Source: Rhizopus arrhizus (lineage: Eukaryota > Mucoromycota > Mucoromycetes > Mucorales > Rhizopodaceae). Taken from it: 64,000 nucleotides of DNA. Both the position numbers and the translations under genes were made by a program. The notes beneath the pieces were generated by a model. The model saw only the letters and a list, made by a program, of their open reading frames with translations. It searched no databases and was not told where the DNA came from. The stretch is from NCBI GenBank assembly GCA_024220505.1, contig JAKZZE010000019.1, forward strand, positions 868,001 through 932,000, in the 5' to 3' direction. Shown piece by piece: positions 59,747 through 64,000 of the stretch (its first letter is position 1; each line of letters starts with the position of its first letter).

Positions 59747-59863
59747 AATTCGTCCAATGGCGAGAACAAAATTCAGGTTGTACGAAAAATAAATTCGCTC
59801 TGAAGGAAAATCAATTCACCTGATGGCAAGGACAAAAATCACGTTGTACGAAATGTAAATTCG
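59747..59863 (+). repeat. Two tandem subterminal units in the left end
   Basis: Two related ~51-bp units start at 59747 and 59813, each beginning AATTC, passing ATGGC and a TTGTACGAAA core, and ending TAAATTCG. Such subterminal repeats often bind transposase (inference). Confidence 0.6.
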
Positions 59864-60002
59864 TGGTTGTTGACAAATTAGATGTTCTGCTGCCAAGAAT
59901 AGTTTATAGAACAAGCCTTAGTATTTTTGGGTTATAAGAGCACGCCAAGTGCTTATCCTTGTTTTATTTCCTTTTTCACAATTATATCAGAAATCACAGA
60001 TA

Positions 60003-60854
60003 ATGAACATTCAATTCTTGTTTGAAAATGGAAAAAGTTCTGTCGTTGACGAGTATGGCAGACCTGAGCCAATGGATTATATTGTTGATGAGGAACAGTT
60101 TCGTCTTGAAACATTGAGTTCTCATACACAATATTTAGTTCAATTGCCTCTGGAGAGTGAGAAAGAACTAGAGGCAATGTAGATGAAAAAGGAGGCAAAG
60201 CCTAGTAGTGATATCATTATGAGGGAAACATCAGTGAAGCGAAATTATACACGCTATTCGGATCAGGACAAAGTGAAATTCTTCAAGCTATTGTTTGAGA
60301 GATGTCTGAGCGTGGCTACCGCTGCAACACAGCTTGGGATTCATGTTCGTACGGGGCAAAAATGGGCTAAACAATACGAGAAGGATCCTGATAGTATTTT
60401 TGAAAAACGGAGCCTTAGACTTCCTCAGCCTCCATCCAATAAAAAGAGAAAGCGGGAAGGTGGTATTGGGCAAATGAGCAAAGGAACGGTTACGGGGCAC
60501 TATGTCAGCTTTCTAAAAGCTACAATGGATGAAATGGACCAGTATCCGCACATGAAAGGTCACTACCTCGTGATGGATATTGCTCCTATCCATACATCAG
60601 ACACTATAGCCAAATACGTAAAATCTCGTGGTTACCGCTGCGCTTATTTGCCTCCATATTCCCCAGAGCTCAATCCAATTGAGCAATTCTGGTCAGTGGT
60701 CAAAAGCAAAGTGAAACGCAACAGATTTCTCAAGAAGAAAACGCTGATGGCACGGATCAGTGAAGCTTCTAATAGTTTGAGGCCAAGTGATTTTTAAGGG
60801 ATCGTTAGACACTCTCATAAATGCTTGGACAAGTATCGTAATAGACAAGCGCTC
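60003..60854 (+). pseudogene. Tc1/mariner transposase, internally deleted
   Basis: Starts at the ATG at 60003 (MNIQFLFENGKSSVVDEYG). A TAG at 60180-60182 interrupts the frame, which continues with KRNYTRYSDQDKVKFFKLLF and an HTH (SVATAATQLGIHVRTGQKWA). After SIFEKRSLRLPQPPSNKKRK the expected middle, including the first catalytic Asp, is missing. The sequence resumes with GQMSKGTVTGHYVSFLKATM, the second-Asp strand HYLVMDIAPIH, and the third-acid block CAYLPPYSPELNPIEQFWS. A TAA at 60795-60797 stops it, though the same frame goes on with HSHKCLDKYRNRQAL to a TGA at 60855-60857. Not functional. Confidence 0.8.
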
Positions 60855-61079
60855 TGAAGATGTTTTATTCGATGTTATTCACAGCATTGTGTGAGGCTTG
60901 CGTGAAACTACATTCTTACAAGTGTCGGGAACAAAAAGCCTCTTATGTAATGCACTGTAATGACTAATAACGATTTCATCAAAAGGTAAACAATTAAAAA
61001 AAGACCATAAAGACAAGGAAAACCAGGTACGATTGACGATATAAAACGATTTAAAACGATTTAAAATGATTGGCCCGAA

Positions 61080-61099
61080 TTTTTTTTTTTTTTTTTTTT
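61080..61099. repeat. Poly-T tract, 20 nt
   Basis: Pure T run near the right end of the Tc1/mariner element. Confidence 0.85.
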
Positions 61100-61188
61100 G
61101 CCTTTTCTTTTTTTTATGTTGTAGTTGTCATGATATCTGTTCCTGAAATTGTTGCCATCAGGTGAATTTACTCTCTAGAAAGAGTGTA

Positions 61189-61592
61189 CAATCAGATGCA
61201 AAAAATATATGTTGATATTTTTGGCCAATCAGATAGTTTCCTGATGTAGAATTTCAAGAGTATCCGAACACCTGTAGGAACACATAATTGGAACGAAAAG
61301 GAAACATAGGGTAGAGGCACGTATTGCTCTCCTCAAATTCCTATTTATTGATATTTCTCCGTCCAGGGCAAGATATTGCCATTAAATGTGAATGTACGTA
61401 CACAATATACAATATATTCTCGAGAAAAGTACAAGTATATTTTATGTATTATATATTTTAAAATTATAATAAGGAATTCTATTCTATATTTACAGTGTCG
61501 TAATGGATCAGAAATAACATTTAGTATTTAAGTATTTAAAATATGAATACACTTGAAAACATGTATAAGAAAAGAAATATGTAAAATAAGAG
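61189..61592. other. Intergenic between Tc1 element and transporter
   Basis: AT-rich 3' flank of the transporter gene; no feature recognised. Confidence 0.5.
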
Positions 61593-63056
61593 TTATGAGT
61601 GGAAATCTGAGTTGAGCGCTTTAATTGCATCAATAGTACCAAAAATGCAACCAACAACGCCCAACAAGAGGGTGAGGGCACAGAATGCCAATTCATAAAT
61701 AGGCTTATTACGAATCCCAGTTAACTTCAAATAACACAGTACGGGCAAAAGAAAAACAAGACCACAGTTTGACAAAGCTCCAATGAGACTCATAAAGTCA
61801 TCAAAATAAGGAACAAACATTGCCAAGACGACCAAGATAGCCATACAGAAGGTACGAATAATGGCTCGTACAAACCAAGCCTTCACTTTGCCAAGTCTTT
61901 CATCGGTAACCATCATCCATTTTTCCATTTCAAGAGAGAAAGATGTGGTATAGATTGGAATAGCAAGAATGACGTGAATTGTCATCACAATCATAGCACA
62001 CATCTTTCCTGCGCCATCAGGAAGTGAATTATATACTGGAGAAAGCGTATCACGGCCATAAGACCAGTATCCAGGAATAGCGGTTAACATATAAAGGACA
62101 GTACAAGCTGACATACCAGCAGCAAGGGCATATTTCCACTGATGTGGTTTCTTTAAGGCATGTTCTACATGTGGATAAGTATTGATACCACCATACGAGA
62201 AGGCAATAGTAGCTAGAGCAGAGGGAAAACCAGTCCAAATAACAGAATCAGTAACAACTACTCTTTCTAGATGGGCGTTATGATCCATTGGCCCCTGGAT
62301 GAGTACAATGAAAACAGCAATCATGGTACACAAAGCGCCAAGAGCAGAAAGCGCAGTGATTTCTTTTAAAGTTTTAGCGATTAAAGAAGGAATCAGTAGG
62401 ATGACACCAACGATGACTGCCCATAACCTGAAAGTAAGAGCGCCTTTCTATTTTCAAAATGTTTAAAAAAAGTCGAGAATCAAGTGTTATGAAATCAACC
62501 AACCGTATCAATAAGTAAAGAGTGCAGGTTACTGGCAGCCAACACTAAATAAAGAGAAGGGCAACCAAACAAATTAAGAAAATGGAGTACAGAAGCGACG
62601 GTGTAGCCTGCCCATCCAAATGCTGCAGTTCCAACATCTTTATAATCGTGAAGTCGTTGTCCGGGCTTATAATACAAGCATCGAATTAAAATGACACCAT
62701 TGTAAATTGCCATGAAATATGCCAACATCATGATAAGAATACCAAGCCATCCACCAAGTGCAAAAGCACCTATTGAAACATAATTAAAATTCACATACTG
62801 CTGAGAAGAAAAAATTTCCGTCCAATTTCTTTTTCTTACGAGGAAGACCTAAAGTACCAGTACCAGCAACAATACAAGTAACATTGAAGAAAGCTGTCAT
62901 AAAATTACCATTCCCGTGACCAAATTCATTGACAGTTGATAAATTATCTTCTTCGATACCGTTATCGATTGCTCTTTCCTCTAGCTTGTAGCTTTCCATA
63001 CAACTTCCATTTGGTGAAGGGGAAGAACTGTGTTTTTCAACTTCTTGTATAGCCAT
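61593..63056 (-). CDS. AAAP-family amino-acid transporter (vacuolar Avt-like)
   Basis: Polytopic membrane permease of the amino acid/auxin permease family; fungal Avt relatives move amino acids across the vacuolar membrane (family knowledge). Three exons join in frame: exon 1 from 63056 to about 62847 (MAIQEVEKHSSSPSPNG, acidic N-terminus, then NVTCIVAGTGTLGLP), exon 2 about 62768 to 62501 (FALGGWLGILIMMLAYF, DYKDVGTAAFGWAG, SLYLVLAASNLHSLLIDT), and exon 3 from KGALTFRLWAVIVGVILL to NSDFHS at 61593. About ten or eleven hydrophobic helices are visible. The exon 2-3 join must use the acceptor that retains KGALTF; the AG nearer LWAV breaks frame. The substrate is not deducible. Confidence 0.92.
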
Positions 63057-64000
63057 GGAAAAAATGAATGCAAAAACGAGTTGAGAAATAAAAAGAAATT
63101 GTTGAAAAATTCAAAAGCAAGTGGCCAAAAAACAGTTGATGTTTTTTTTTTGTCTTAAAAACCTGAGAACCTAATCGAAAAGGGTTTAATTCGGATTTTA
63201 TAGAGTTACGGAGTCTTTTAAATACAATTTGATTCTAAAAAAATTTTTCTTTCAATTGACGAGAGATCTGAGAACTACAGTATCCTCCGACTTCAAATTT
63301 TTTAAACAGAGACTTTGTTTTATTGCATTGAAATCAAACGTTGGTATCTCTAGAAAATATTTAGATGGTTAGGAGCTCTCTTAATATCTACTTGGGATCG
63401 ATTCCGGTGGTTATAATTAAAAAAGAATTAGTTATAGAACTATAAAGCATCTACTCTCTTTTTAGAGAATCTAATAAAAACATAAAAAATATATACATGA
63501 ATATATCATCAAACAATAAATATTTGACTAAGGATCTATTGTAAACAGTTTTGTGACTAGAATTTCAACGAATAATCATCTGTTGCTTTGTTTATTTACA
63601 TTTGTGTGCTACATGTCAGCATTGCGGAGAGGAGTCTGCTTCAGATCCAGCTCACATCTCCACGAGGCGAACTTGACTCACAAGTGGTTTATACACAGAT
63701 TTTGAAATAATTTCTCATCTTTAAATACTTACCAACGAATCTTTATGGAAATTTTAGTAGGATAACATTTCTAATATGCGTATTATAGAAGCAAAGTAGT
63801 GTCTGGCTGATGCCGAAACTCTTATTATTCACAAGTAGCTCCCACACGCTCGAGAAAACGCACAGGGAAACATATTTATACAAATTACTGATGGAGATGA
63901 AAACATCATTGTAATAAAGATTATAAAAAAAACTGTTAGAGCATAATGTCATTGTTGCGCCTTTTTATAGCAAAACTACATAATCCATATTCAAGAATAC
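63057..64000. other. Terminal intergenic region
   Basis: AT-rich, with the transporter promoter at its left. A short GC-richer patch lies at about 63600-63690, without tRNA-like structure that I could fold. The open frame at 63743-63952 has no motif. Confidence 0.4.

Larger units (their letters stand above)
59727..61188 (+). mobile_element. Tc1/mariner element, internally deleted, TA-flanked
   Basis: A 1.46-kb element flanked by TA at both ends. Terminal inverted repeats of about 48 bp with some mismatches: left TACACTCTTTCCAGAAAGT, right (reverse complement) TACACTCTTTCTAGAGAGT. It contains a degenerate transposase gene. TIR divergence, an in-frame stop and an internal deletion argue that it is non-autonomous. 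Confidence 0.85.

Noticed and set aside
63600..63690. Possible tRNA gene in a GC-richer patch
   Set aside because: No cloverleaf or GTTCRANNC B-box could be folded by eye.

Overview
The window looks like nuclear DNA of an early-diverging fungus, most likely Mucoromycota (Mucorales-like). Evidence: AT-rich spacers; compact genes with many 45-80 bp GT-AG introns; fungal-type proteins (Yak1, Bem3-like RhoGAP, CP2 factor, urease, Sse1, vacuolar amino-acid permease); and a transposon load of LINEs, a chromodomain Ty3/gypsy element, Tc1/mariner elements and a Fanzor-like relic. Species was not determined. Exon joins were read by eye; where total lengths are given they keep frame.

Layout. 0-7 kb: Yak1 kinase and a PX-PH-RhoGAP protein, both minus. 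7-10.7 kb: three plus-strand genes (a short putative mitochondrial protein, mitoribosomal uS8, an NmrA-like protein). 10.7-13.2 kb: gene-poor. 13.2-15.7 kb: rhodanese-PTP phosphatase. 16-17.5 kb: transposon and gene fragments, including one arm of a 232-bp inverted duplication whose partner lies at 8.07-8.30 kb. 18.9-21.6 kb: a PAQR membrane protein tail-to-tail with complex I NDUFS3.

22.8-31.5 kb is a transposon nest: a complete Ty3/gypsy chromovirus with identical 405-bp LTRs and a 5-bp target duplication sits inside a 5'-truncated LINE, which itself has a 14-bp target duplication and sits in an older LINE. Other LINE ends flank it.

31.6-34.4 kb: inositol monophosphatase-like protein and an Acinus-like SAP/RRM protein. 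35.9-41.1 kb: a cytochrome P450 and a CP2/grainyhead factor. 43.5-46.7 kb: decayed mobile DNA, chiefly a Fanzor (eukaryotic TnpB)-like relic whose RuvC-I aspartate position reads Tyr, and a Tc1/mariner transposase relic. 48.9-55.3 kb: urease and Hsp110/Sse1. 55.5-58.9 kb: a poorly resolved membrane protein, an F-box/WD40 protein and a 67-residue Cys-containing protein. 59.7-61.2 kb: an internally deleted Tc1/mariner element with TIRs and flanking TA. 61.6-63.1 kb: AAAP amino-acid transporter.

The host genes are mostly unrelated housekeeping genes and no operon logic is expected. The points of most interest are the nested recent transposition, reuse of one 14-bp LINE target, the Fanzor relic and the inverted duplicated gene fragment. 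No tRNA, rRNA or CRISPR array was recognised.
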